From NCBI RefSeq assembly GCF_029227915.1, contig NC_079882.1:29688001-29752000 (forward strand): a stretch of DNA of 64,000 nucleotides, written 5' to 3'. This document shows positions 42,971 to 54,613 of the stretch, in pieces (the stretch's first letter is position 1; each line of letters starts with the position of its first letter). Source of the stretch: Hydractinia symbiolongicarpus (Eukaryota > Cnidaria > Hydrozoa > Anthoathecata > Hydractiniidae). The notes beneath the pieces were generated by a model. The model was not told the origin of the DNA. It worked only from the letters and a program-made list of their open reading frames with translations, and did no database searches. The position numbers were made by a program, and so were the translations under genes.

Positions 42971-43994
42971 AAAGTTGTGTAATATATAACATACAACAGG
43001 GCCAAATGACAAAATGCACGTTTTTATTTCAAGAAACTAATTTATGAGTCATTTGGTACTGGACTACTACTTAAGACATACTTTTTTAATAATCAACTAG
43101 AGAAGAAATTGAAAACAAGTTAAGAACATTCTAAGCTTTACCCAGTTTTTCTTTAAAACACTGAACAAAAGCTAATTTTTTGTTAAGAAGAATTGTAAAA
43201 ATTAAAAGCGACAGCTTGACGTAAATGTTTAGACGGTAAATACGCACAATTAGACGGACATACTTATTTTTCCACCAAAAGCGTTAATTTAGCTGAAAAA
43301 TTCAATTAGGGAACTTTAAGAACCAATTGCGGTCAAATGTCACAACCAGACCGCTGTCTAGATCACTTATAGCGACACGTTGTCACATGGCCCCAAAAAG
43401 TCCAGCAACGCAAGAAGCATTGTTCATTATATGACCACAAATATCCTCTTTGTATTGCCCTGCTAAAAACTTTTATTTATAAGGAAGGTTCAAACTGAAA
43501 CAAGGGGATATTGTTTCACACAAGGTTTAATTAACTTCCTGTCAATTAAGTAAAATAACAGAAGAAAATAAATAACGGCTTAATGATATACCAATTAAGG
43601 ACTTCCAAATTATGACCTATTCAGATTGAACGTGAGGTTGTGTCCTTACGCTAACAACACGCCAAAGTCAAAAGAATAAAAAAAACATCAATCAACTAAC
43701 GAACGGTTGTTTTGTATGTAAGGATAAAAAACACAACTCTAACTAATTTCACTTTTTCACTCTCTGATTAACTCTTAACTATTTCTACTGTTGTTTCTTT
43801 ATTTCAACGTTTTCTTTTGAATACACGCTGTACCTGAAATCAAAATTTAAAATGAGCGCCAATTCAGGCTAATAGTTTGAACAAAGGAGTGGATTTTCCA
43901 GTAATGGAGTTTGGTATTTCAAAGTTATGCAATCCAGTGAGATGAAAGCATGGGTTTTAAATTCAGACTAATGGCAGCTTTCTTTATTTAAATG

Positions 43995-44267
43995 TCACGC
44001 ATACATCAGGGTCACCTCTGAGTAGCCGTTGCCCTCAAAGACACGTCTTAAATTCGCAACATGTGCGACAGGTAACTCATTTAGAATATACACCAGTGCA
44101 TGAAAATGATGACGACAATTCTTGGGCCATCCATATTTAAAGAACAACGGAAGTTGCAATTTATTATTCTTATCAGCAGAGCTTTCAACTGTCATGATTA
44201 TTATCGTTTGCATCAATATAATAAATAGGTAAACAAATTTATATAGGATTAAAAATCGTCCTTTCAT
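43995..44267 (-). CDS. Candidate small secreted protein, 90 aa
   Basis: Not recognised as any family. A single-exon frame starts at ATG 44267. The N-terminus has a basic residue pair followed by a strongly hydrophobic run (FLILYKFVYLFIILMQTIIIMTV, residues 5-27, is longer than quoted motifs elsewhere only because it is the whole segment), typical of a signal peptide, with possible cleavage near residue 30. The mature part would be about 60 aa with one Cys (C51) in a GWPKNCRHHFHALVY segment. An acceptor-like TTGAATTAG ends 9 nt before the ATG, as for the confirmed genes, and AATAAA follows the TGA by a few bases (43988-43983). A 90-codon frame alone could be chance in this window; the combination makes a real gene plausible. 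The AATAAA also fits AT-rich chance. Confidence 0.4.
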   Translation of the reverse strand: MKGRFLILYKFVYLFIILMQTIIIMTVESSADKNNKLQLPLFFKYGWPKNCRHHFHALVYILNELPVAHVANLRRVFEGNGYSEVTLMYA

Positions 44268-44625
44268 TCGTTTAATCTAATTCAATTAGGAGCGGGTTTT
44301 TTAAACTAATCTGAATTATAAAAAATTAAATAATAATCCTTCATTAATTGGATGTTCATTCACTTGTCACTTCTGTATAACAGTGACATGTCCATTTTTT
44401 GACAGGATTTCAAATAATAATAAAGTCAGCAACAAAACCGTACTCTTAATTTGTTTTGTATTGGCGGTAGTACGAATTGTCAAAAGAATTTAACTAAGTG
44501 AACATGTGATTGCCGCTCTTTTGGAATGCAAATTTCGGATAGTGTTTTAGTTAATATAAGTGTTACTCTGGGAATTCACACATAATGTGTTTTCACGTCA
44601 CTAAACGAAAACAAAGTATTGCGCG

Positions 44626-44886
44626 TTACAACGAGCCTTGCTGGCTCCATGATTTGCATGACCAAACGGTTCCTCGTATACCTCGTTTATCAGTACAATT
44701 GTCTAGAAAAATCAAAGATCGATAAAATTGGTCCAATACATCAGCGCTCTGGCTACCACAAGGTTGGAGCGTATTTGACATTGCAGCGTAGCCATAAGCA
44801 GTAAGTGCAAATCTATTTTCTAACACACAATCCAAAACAGGTACAGAAAAATATACAAACCACGAAATGTGAGGTCTGTGTGTCAT
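44626..44886 (-). CDS. Weakly supported 86-codon ORF
   Basis: Not recognised. The frame begins ATG directly after an acceptor-like ACTTCTAG and is less AT-rich than its surroundings. It encodes four Cys (C20, C43, C64, C77) and no clear signal peptide. The opposite strand is open too (44619-44804), which points to a base-composition effect. It lies 360 bp upstream of the candidate secreted-protein gene on the same strand. Confidence 0.2.
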   Translation of the reverse strand: MTHRPHISWFVYFSVPVLDCVLENRFALTAYGYAAMSNTLQPCGSQSADVLDQFYRSLIFLDNCTDKRGIRGTVWSCKSWSQQGSL

Positions 44887-45750
44887 CTAGAAGTTACACA
44901 AGATGCAACCAAACGCGACATCTACATCGCAAAAATATGACCCAGAAATATGTCGCTCGTTTTTATAATTAAATTTTGACTTCTTCAGACATGGCGTGTA
45001 AGACTTTTAATCGGTTTTAAAGTTTATTTATGCCATCAGCAACCGACTCATTCAAGCATTCACATGTACTTGTGTGTATTACATATATTCAAACCTTAAG
45101 AAAATATTTTTGTACAATTAATCTTCAAAGCAAAGACAAAACAAACTTATCAAACCTAAAATTAAAATAAACAGATTCTGCTTTGTATCTTTTAAGCGCC
45201 TCCTTTTGATAAGCGCCCCTCCTAAAAGGTGAATTACACCCACCACACTTTTTAAGTACTTTTTTTAAGTTAATAATATATGTATGTGCTCTTCTACTGA
45301 AGGTACAAAAATGAGTTTGAAACGACCAATTAAATATTGCCAGCTTCTTATTTATAAAAGAACAATTTTCGTGTCAGTTTTTTTGGTTTCAACTTCAAAC
45401 TTTAAACATTATAATGTCGCAAACGAGAAAAATACATAAACACTGCTAAAATACATAGTTCTCCTTAGAGATTTCGTAACCGCCTCCCTATTTTAAGCCA
45501 CCTCCCCTAGAAGTAAAAAAAATCTATTAACTGTGTCGTGTACTTAACATAGGAATTAACATAGCTCACTGTTTTAACAACTAACCATGGCAAATTTTTC
45601 CTAATCACCTCAAAAATTATGTGTCCTAGTGTTCGTATTATAGCTCAGTAAAATTTAAAGACGCCTGCTCTTACATTTTCTATCATTATAGGCTTTCTCC
45701 TAAATCTGTGGAATTTAGAATCCTTATTAGTTATCAATATATCCAACCAA

Positions 45751-45808
45751 CAACCAATTCTCCAGTGCTCTTAAGTTTTTCAACCTAAGAGACCTGGGAT
45801 CGAGATTA
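45751..45808. repeat. AACCTCG family member, short
   Basis: The left end, CAACCAATTCTCCAGTGCTCTTAAG, is longer than the core and diverged; the right end is GACCTGGGATCGAGATT. Total about 58 bp. Confidence 0.4.
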
Positions 45809-45825
45809 TACAGTCTGTTTATACT

Positions 45826-46284
45826 TGGAGGAAAGAATACGGAAGGAGAAACAACTTCATTTCTGTACGCTTTAAATGTATTGAATTTTCTATTGTTTTT
45901 AAATTCAAAGAATCAGTGCGTGAAGTGCTCGACCGAGTCTTTTTCGCAAAAAAATGATCAAATTCCATATTCTCCTTTAATAGGGGCTAACTTTTTCTAT
46001 TGAAATCTGACTGTAACACGCTGCAGGCACGTGATTTTTGTATGGAAAGTGTGCCTAATATAAGTCGGTAAACATTGCTGTTAAAAACTTCAACAATACG
46101 TTTGGAAATAAGGGTTTAACCATGATATTAACCTATTTTTGCAGGCTTGAGTATACCACTTTGATCATGAAAAACAATTTAGATAGATATGCGCCGGACG
46201 AGTGCCGACAAAATGTGTGCTGGATTAATGTTTATTTTAACTAAAGAAATAACTTCTTATAACGTATTCTTTCCTCCAAGGTTT
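45826..46284. repeat. Inverted-repeat (MITE-like) element, about 460 bp
   Basis: CTTGGAGGAAAGAATACG at the left end faces CGTATTCTTTCCTCCAAGG at the right end. No coding capacity. Confidence 0.6.
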
Positions 46285-46905
46285 ATGCATATATCGCTGC
46301 CTTTCGAGAAGTACTTGTTATCGTGGTAAAGAAGCCAGCTTTAAGTTTATAGGAAATTTACACATGAAATACAAGGCTACTTGTCAAAAATTGGCACAGC
46401 TATTGTAAGGTATGTTTTTAAACAAAACAGCACTGAAATTTGTCAAAAACAAACTACCAAACAAAAACACAAGTAATAGGATTTTGTTCAAATAAGCTGT
46501 CCAACAAACACCTTTTTCCCAGCGCTTTTTAAGTTTTTTAACCCAAAAGACCTTAGGTCACTCGGTCAATTTTATTTCTATATAGATAACAACATTTCAT
46601 ACAAAAAAACCCGACACATCAGCAACAAAATCAGTTCATTGTCGACTTTGTATCTCTGATGATGGAAATGATGGAATGACATGATGGAAAACACAAATGT
46701 AAAAACACTAAAATTAAGGCAAATCTGTCGTGCGATGCTACACAAGATTTATCTATTATTGGAAACAAAGCTTGAGTTTCTGAATAAAAAGTACTTCAGT
46801 TCATTCAAATTCCATATACTTTAAATAAGAAACAAAAAAAAAGTTTAGAATTTACCATTAAAAAGTTTCTAATCGTTCGTTATTTCTTTGTTTTTACCAA
46901 AATAC

Positions 46906-46911
46906 GCTTAC
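46906..46911 (-). promoter_or_regulatory. Candidate splice donor of an SK 5' UTR exon
   Basis: On the minus strand CTCTTCAG|GTAAGC is a near-consensus donor 4.2 kb upstream of the SK start codon, after a moderately GC segment (46912 to about 47000). It could join the acceptor at 42731-42730. Speculative without transcript data. Confidence 0.2.
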
Positions 46912-48246
46912 CTGAAGAGATGTTTATTCACATCTTAAGTAGCGATGAAAGATCTCCCATGGATTGTGAAAATGCGCTTTACGTTCCATAATGGCTCCAT
47001 GATTTAGCACGTAATTGGAATAATTGATTCGAGATCAACAAAACACTTTAGCTAAAATAACTCAAAGGATTGTTGCAAAATGCCGACTTCTCATTTTATT
47101 AAGAAATTTAAACCGCCAAGTCTTCATTTATCTCCACTGTCTCAAACGTTAAGCTTATCACTGAGGCCATGCTTGATACAGCTGAGAAAATATGATATGC
47201 ACGTTCCTGGGAAATAGCAAATCAATTACTTTTGCAGATTGCGTAGTAAAGATAAATGATGCAAAAATCCACGAAAAATCATTTAAAACGAAATAACTCA
47301 ATACAAATCGGTTTATTAATCGCTTGAAGGTTTTTTTGCAAATAAAATAAACGACGCAATTAAAAATCGCATTTTTGTAAAAAAAAATTGCTTTACTAAA
47401 ATTAAGATTTCCATTTTATGTTAGACATTGGTTGTCAATATAAACAAAGCAGTAGATTAGGCCTAGAAACAAGACCTGCTACATATTTAGAGGTGCTGCA
47501 ACGTTATTTTGAATTCGCTTTAAATTAATTTAAATTTATTTCTGATATGGAAAAAAGATTTTATTCAGTTTTTAACTTAAATATTTGCAAGTACAGCATT
47601 TATTTAGTGCAAAAACACAAAAAAGAAGTGGTAGCTATTTTCGCAGACCATAATTTAGTAGGATACAGGCGGCTTTTCGAAATCTTGGTATTTCGTAATT
47701 ATATTACACCCTTCTCCCAGAAAAATCCAATTTCCAAGGCGTAGCTATTCAAACTTCATAGATGTTTTTCGAAAAATTTAACTTTCAAGGTTTTATGAGC
47801 TAAGATATACTTAAGTGATACTGTGTTAACATACAATACTAAATATTAAACTTTGACGTACAAAAGTTACCCTACCCTACATGAATGGCTCATTGTGGAA
47901 GTTTAATTACGGGTAAGAATTATTGTTTTATGGGAATATAAAGAAACTAACAACTTACCAAGGTTTACGCCATAACTCTCAGCCATTATAATGCGCCAGT
48001 ATTGAGTTTTAAAAATCAGGGCTTAATAGGGTTGGGAGGTACAGAGGTAGAGCCAACTGGGGAAATCAAATTTTAACATCCATTTTTTTTGTTGAAACAC
48101 TACATAGATGTTAAGATAGTATATATATGCGCTGATTGTTAACAAAAACGATAGCGAGGGATTAGAAAAATAAGTGAAACTATGGTCAGGAACTATTTTA
48201 AGCTAAGGGTCGTGGTTGTTCTGACTAAAACGTAAGTTACAATCAC

Positions 48247-48330
48247 AACCTCGTACCAAGGCCTTTTTGTCTCTCACCGACCCTCTGTTATTGACAGATC
48301 TGTCCAGAAGAAAAAGTCCTGGTAACGTTA
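48247..48330. repeat. AACCTCGTACC family member
   Basis: AACCTCGTACCAAGGCCT is mirrored by AGTCCTGGTAACGTT within about 84 bp. Confidence 0.6.
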
Positions 48331-48802
48331 TTACGTCCTGGTTATTTGTATACCTAAATATTGAGATAATTCTCACTTCTTCTTTAAACTTTGAGAGAAT
48401 TCGCGGTGCAAAATTGAAAGGAAATTTGTGGTTTTGTTGGTAATTTTTTGTAATATTTAAAGAAGCTTAAAAAAATTAATCCTAAGTTATCTCTAAGAGG
48501 AGGTCAACGAAGCTGTTAAGACCATTGAAACGTTTTTAACTGAATGTTTGCATCAGCGTGAGAGTTCTTCTCGACTATTATGATTATTATTATTATTATT
48601 ATTTTGAAATCCAGTACAACGATGTTGCGACCCATGTTGTAGTCAGTAGGCGCAAAATGAGTACCAGTTATGGTCTAAAACAGTATTTAGTTACCAAATT
48701 CGAAGATTTGAAATCACCTTTCTTGTTTTCTAATTGATACAAAGTACATTTACTTTTTGAATAATTTTGGTCCAAAAAAATCTAGGTAACAAAAAGGCGA
48801 AA

Positions 48803-48820
48803 ACCCCTGGGGACGAGGTT
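48803..48820. repeat. CCCCTGGGGACGAGGTT half-element
   Basis: A near-perfect right end of the AACCTCG family; its left partner is not clear. Confidence 0.5.
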
Positions 48821-49059
48821 GGTAACAAAAAATCAAAAAAATTGATGTTTTCATTGTGATCTGAAGCCTTTTTGTTCTCTGTGTCCAATTTTGTTATAAG
48901 CGAAACTAAACTTTAATATGTCTCAATCAAGAAGCCGCCCAGGGTCCATGTTAAACAGAAACACTCTTCTCGTGAAAACAAAACATGTGTGCTAAACCCC
49001 ACTGAGTTTGGTAAAGGATGTTGTGTTAAAAAATGCTCTACTCCAGGCTTCTGAATCTA

Positions 49060-49490
49060 TAACTTCTTATACACGTTTTTTTTTATAAGAAACCTGGCGA
49101 AGGGCCTAGTTCTAAAGTTTCTTATTTGTTGGCTAAAATTCCATATTTTTAGTTCCGAAAGCTTCTTATTTAGTTTCTTAATTTTCCTAGTAAATTAAGG
49201 GTTTCTTATATCAAATAAATAGCTAGTTTCAAAATTTTCTTTAATTTTTGGACTAGTTGGTTTCAAAATAAAAAAATATAGCATTTTTCGTTTCAAAGTC
49301 TCTTTTATTAAAAGTTCTCAACAACACAACAGCACAAAATATAAACAATACAACTAAAGAAGAAAAACAAGTTTCTTATTTCAGAAACTAGACATAGAAT
49401 GTAGTAGTAAAAATTTCTTAATTTCTGAAGATTCTACATGTAGGTTTCTTATAAACATGTTTCTTATAAAAAAAACAACGTGTATAACCT
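49060..49490. repeat. Inverted-repeat (MITE-like) element, about 430 bp
   Basis: The left end TTATACACGTTTTTTTTTATAAGAAAC is matched in reverse by GTTTCTTATAAAAAAAACAACGTGTATAA at the right. The interior carries further TTTCTTAT copies. No transposase. Confidence 0.65.
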
Positions 49491-50700
49491 ATTTACGTAA
49501 CACTTATATTAGCTAAATTTCATTTTACAAAAAGTAAATAAGCTATAAACACTCGGAGAAAAACCTGGTTAAAAGTAACTATGAAAGGTTTATAGATGGC
49601 AAAAACGCCTGTCATAAATTTAAAAGGAGATATGTTTATTTTGGCTGTAGGAAGCTTAAAAACAAGTTAAAAATTTTCGAATGTGCACACGATTCGAGCC
49701 CTCGAAACTTTTCTGAGAGTGTTGATTGCAACAATACATTGTTGACGTCCGCACATAACCACTCGTGGAAACGAGACCGTCATATTTGTTAGTTTGTGAT
49801 AGGTATCTGGCAAGTAACTTTAAAAAAGAAACAGTAGTTTAAAAGATATAAAGATATGGTATGTTTTTCTCCCTGAATATGATTAAAAGGAAGATCAACT
49901 CTTCAGAAATCATTCAACGAAAAGTTATTGTAGTTTCAAAGATTTCGAATTCTTAAATGATGTTCAAAAACTATACCTGGCATGATATTCAGCAAAACTA
50001 GACGCGAAAAGTACAAAAGTTTTATAATGCAAAGCGAACTTTTTAGACCAATTATAGCCTGAAAAAAGTCTTCCGGCATGCTTTTATTTTTACTGTGTCA
50101 ATTTTTGTTAAAAATAGTCTTACAATGAAAGTTTAAATTCAAACTAACATTGTTGATATTATCATAGAATTTTCCGTGATTGTCAGTTGTTGCTTTTGCA
50201 GGAAGGTTGATAAAAGAAAAGTAAAAGAAGAGACAGAAGATACACAGAAACTTAAATAATATTCTAAATACTCGAAAACTTAATTAAAAAAAGAAATCTC
50301 CTCAAAAATGTAAAGATGTCAAAAATGTTTGAAACTCCACAATAGTTGTTATTGTTTTTGATATGCAACACCAAAATATTTTAACAAAAGCATTTTAAAA
50401 AACGGTATTCAAATCTCGTTTACCTTTTCTTTAAACATTTCCAAACAGCCTATATTCATTATTCTCTCTCTACATATTACCTAAATTATTTATTAATTAG
50501 CCTTCACATATTGTATACAAAAAAATTCTGGAAATGAACCGAAAAACACAAACAATCAAGTGAATGTTGAAAAAAGTATATCTGTTCTTTTCTTCACATA
50601 TTGTCTCGACATATTTGAAGAAAATCAATTCAATAAAAGAATATTTAAGTTCTTAACGATAAATTAATAAATGGAGATAACATCAAACAATCTGCGTCCT

Positions 50701-50777
50701 AATCTCGTCCCCAGGGCTTCTTTTTCGCTTTCTGATATGTGAATTTCTTTTTAGAGAAGCTTTGAGATCGAAGTTGT
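50701..50777. repeat. AACCTCGTCCCCAGGG family member
   Basis: The left end, AATCTCGTCCCCAGGGCTT, is intact; the right end, GCTTTGAGATCGAAGTT, is decayed. About 77 bp. Confidence 0.6.
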
Positions 50778-52191
50778 GTCACAGTTTGATTCGTAAGCCT
50801 CATAATCTTTCATTTCTTATTGTCAAACAACCTTCCTATTCATCTCACATAAAAAAATAACAAAAATAACTCTTTTCGTATTTTTGTTTTAATGAGGAAA
50901 TCTTAAAATTCTCTAGACAAAAATATAACTCTTGTTATATTTTCAACAAGTTACTCAAGATGGTATTTTGATCGAAAGGACACCAAGCTATTGTAAACAA
51001 CAGAAAAAACTTTTTTTGCTTATGACCAAGCTAGGGTGTTTTTGAAAAGTATATACAAACTTGTCACAAAAACACATCAGATTCATATGTTTATTTGATT
51101 TGTTTTTCTTGGCTTTTTTTAATTTATGCAAATGATTTGAATACTAATAAACGCTGCACTTTACAGGGCTTAAGCAACCAGGGGTGCGGTCGGGGACATG
51201 TCCCGGCCTGTCGTCGGCCTTGCTTAACCGCAACAAAATATATCCCTGCGTTTAGGAAATAGAACGCAAGTATCTTTAAATGGGTCTTTATGTTCTCGTG
51301 TGTTATGCAGCTTTGAAATGATTATTTTAACACACGTGAGACGGAGGGTGTTAGCAAGAAATAACTTATGTTGAGTGATCATTTAAATGCATAATTTAAT
51401 GCACGTCCCTCTTAAAATAGAGTTAATGCGCATTGGGCGTTTTCTTGGGAGAAGCTCTGACGCTTTAACACTTTTCTTTTTCTATTTTTTCGGGGAAGAG
51501 GGGGCGGAGAGTGGGGTAGCACCTTTATCGGTTTAATTTTTTGATAATTTTGTTCTAGATAAGATATATTTTTAGAAGCTGGTTGAGAAAGCTAGGTCAG
51601 CTTGATATTGTTCTTATAAGTTGTGTCGAGTTGTACTCACAGAGATCGACACGGTCCATATCTAACAAGGTCAGACGAAATAATAATGGGGACAGCTTTC
51701 TAATAGATTTGTAACTTCAATCCTGACCATGCTATTTTTTGTAAAAGACCGATGTTTTGTTTTTTCTTGAAGTGATTAAATCACCTTGCCAAAACTTCAG
51801 CAGACTCCGAACAGAATCATTACTAAAGTTATCATGCTTCGAAACACGTGTGCACTTTTCCTTAACGCGCACGTCACAAAAATTGCCAGTAGCGCAATTT
51901 TAACCATGCTTACCTGGCCTATACATCTGAAAAAGTGGAAGCCCCTTCCCGACTTGACCTTTTGCGCGCGCGGTACAATTCTTTTGTAACTTCCTGTCTC
52001 CCATTTTTCTAGCCAAGTTGTTTCTTATTTTAATTCATTAAGCTATAGTAGTTTTTGTTGTGCTTTTTTTAATGATAAAATAAAACTTTATTAAACGCCT
52101 AGAGTTCTTAAAAAAGAATGCCGCTTATTTCAAAATTGGTTTTCTAATTCGACTGAATTTGCAAGAAGAACTACATAAATTTTAAATTTAA

Positions 52192-52213
52192 AAAATCCCT
52201 GGGGACGTGGTTA
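52192..52213. repeat. CCCTGGGGACGTGGTT half-element
   Basis: One end of the AACCTCG family only. Confidence 0.45.
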
Positions 52214-52350
52214 CATGTTACAGTCAGTTTAAACAAAAACCTACCTTCCTTCAGCTAATTAAAGAATGAGTATGCTCTATTCAAGTTCCAGGTCAAACAT
52301 GTTTTTAACACTTTTTCTTTAAAAGAATATCTCTGGAACATGATGATACA

Positions 52351-52413
52351 CCATTCTCGTCCTCAGAGCTCTTTGAGATTGAAACCTCCTCAAAGAGCTC
52401 TGGGGTCGAGGAT
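52351..52413. repeat. AACCTCG family member forming a compact hairpin
   Basis: CTCGTCCTCAGAGCTCTTTGAG faces CTCAAAGAGCTCTGGGGTCGAG across about 19 bases. This is the shortest and most self-complementary copy and could fold almost fully. Confidence 0.65.
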
Positions 52414-52789
52414 GATGATACGCGAGTCGATAGTAAATATACCATATGCATATAATATAGTCATTATTTACACAATTGTTTATTATATCCATAACTTCAG
52501 TCTTGATTGGACCTCCAAACCTTGTACCCCGCCCAGTTTGTCTCTTTTTGAAAAGATGGAAAATGCGCTTGTGACAAGGTTGTTTATTTTTCATATCATT
52601 CAACAACGTTTTCTTAACAGATTTTCTCAAAACTCTTTACACCTTACAGTTGTATAAAAGGTTTATATTTAAAATATAATTGCCTTTGATAAGGTGTACT
52701 TTGCAAACACGCGAACTTTTTAAATTAAACTATCACACTACTCCATAAATATATAATAAAATACTCTAATGATATAAATATGTTTTTAG

Positions 52790-54240
52790 TCTATTAGTCG
52801 AAGTCGCTTGTAAACTTATTCCGTTGGACAAAAATCCAGGTATTCGACCGATAGGGAACGGAGAAATATTACGTAGAATTATTGGTAAAGTGTTAAGCTG
52901 GGTATTATTATCCAAACAACTGCATGTCCGTTACAAGTAGCAACTGGACTATAAAGTGGTGTCGAAGCAGCCATACACTCTATGCTTGAAATCTTTGAAC
53001 ATCATAAATGTGATGCTGTTATTTTAGTTGACACAAAAAATGCCTTTAACTCTTTGAATAGACATGTTGCACTACATAACATACAATATATTTGTCCGCA
53101 ATTCGCAACTGTGCGTATCAATACATACCGCAGTCCTTCGCGTCTTATTATCGGCGATGGAAAGGAGATTTTGTCGCAAGAAGGGACAACTCAAGGTGAT
53201 AATCTTGCGAAGTCCTTCTATGTTTTAAGTACTGTGTTATTGCAAGAACATCTAAAATCTGCTGCAGATGTGAAACAGGTATGGCTGGCAGATGATGCAA
53301 CTGGCGCCGGTAATATTATTGGCCTGCAAAAGTGGTGGGTCGGTGTGATAAAAGACGGCAAAAACTACGCTTTTTACGTCAATGAGAGTAAATCATGGAT
53401 GATTTGTAAAATTGAAGCGATTGAACCTGACGCCAGAAAAATTTTTAGCGACTCATCAATACAATTTACGACAACAGGAAAACGACAACTTGGAGTTTCA
53501 ATTGGAAGCAAAGAGTTTCGTGATGAATATGCAAATAAAAAAACTAGTCAATGGTGTTAAGAAATGAAAAGACTTTCAACAATAGCGTTGACAGAACCGC
53601 AAGCAGCCTTTGCAGCTTTTACACATGGCGAGTTAAAAAAATTTACATATTCATGCGTACAATACCTGGTATGGAAGAATATTTAGTACCTCTAGATACG
53701 ATCATATCCGATATGTTTTTATCATCTCTTTTGGGCAACACCATTTCGGAAAGTGAAAGAGCTCTTTACAAAAGATCAATAAAAACTGGCGGCCTTGGAA
53801 TACCAACACTAACAGAAAGTGCCGCCGTCGATTACGAGTCATCAAAAATCATCACTGCTCCACTAGTTGCTGCCATCATTGCTCAGACTGATTCTCTTCC
53901 GAATAAAGATGAAACAAAATAAAGCTTGTCGTGTGAACGCTGTCAGGGAAGTGAAAAAGGTGCCTCGAGCTGGCTTAACGTTTTACCATTAAAAGAATAA
54001 GGTTTCGATCTTACAAAGGAAGAGTTTCAAGATGCACTTGCGCTGAGATACAATCATTCAGTGAAAAATCTTCCATCAAAATGTGCGTGCGGAGATGATT
54101 TCAATGCCACAAAGGTGACCATGCGTCATAACAACGTACGTGATTTCAAAGCGAATTTGTCGCAAAAAGTTTGTAATGATGTGGAAATCTTTTTATACTC
54201 TTTTGAAAAATCTACAAATTCAACGTTCGAGCCATGATAA
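52790..54240 (+). pseudogene. Decayed retroelement reverse transcriptase
   Basis: Four collinear pieces in shifting frames make one reverse-transcriptase-like protein. Piece 1 (52792-52940) has LIPLDKNPGIRPIGNGEILR and ends at TAG. Piece 2 (to 53560) has VDTKNAFNSLNR, QEGTTQGDNLA and the catalytic-type WLADDATGAG. Piece 3 (53551-53922) has IPGMEEYLVPLD and GGLGIPTL. Piece 4 (about 54003-54235) has ALALRYNHSVKNLPSKCACG, a possible zinc-binding start. Similar polyproteins are frequent in cnidarian genomes; whether the class is non-LTR or DIRS-like cannot be settled here. In-frame stops and at least two frameshifts make it inactive. It ends about 370 bp before SNRPE exon 1. Confidence 0.85.
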
Positions 54241-54613
54241 CTGTTATTCATTCTTGTGTTAAAACTTGCCAGATTTTAAATGGCTCAATATGTTTTACCT
54301 GAAGCTGCTTGCAATAATTCAAAAAAGAAAGACAATACCATTACTTTGTCCGCCATTATTATTTTTTTTTAAAGAAAACTTGGTAATTTGAAGACCACTA
54401 CGGCATAAGTCTTTCATTAGAAAAAAAAATTCTCCTTCCGGTCAGGTAATTTAACACGATATCCAAGACCCATGTGAAACGACCTCATTTCGTTCAATGG
54501 ACAGCTGAATGGCGCTAAAGTTTGCCTGATAATTATATTTTGAAGTTCTCTCGTAAGGGGAGAGTGATCGTGATATCTGTTGGTATTAATTCGGTCGAAA
54601 TCCTTAAATCAAG

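Noticed and set aside
51170-51235. GGTCGGGGACATGTCCCGGCC patch as another piggyBac-like end
   Set aside because: Resembles inner sequence of the RAP1-intron MITE only in G/C words; no TTAA-flanked inverted end was found.
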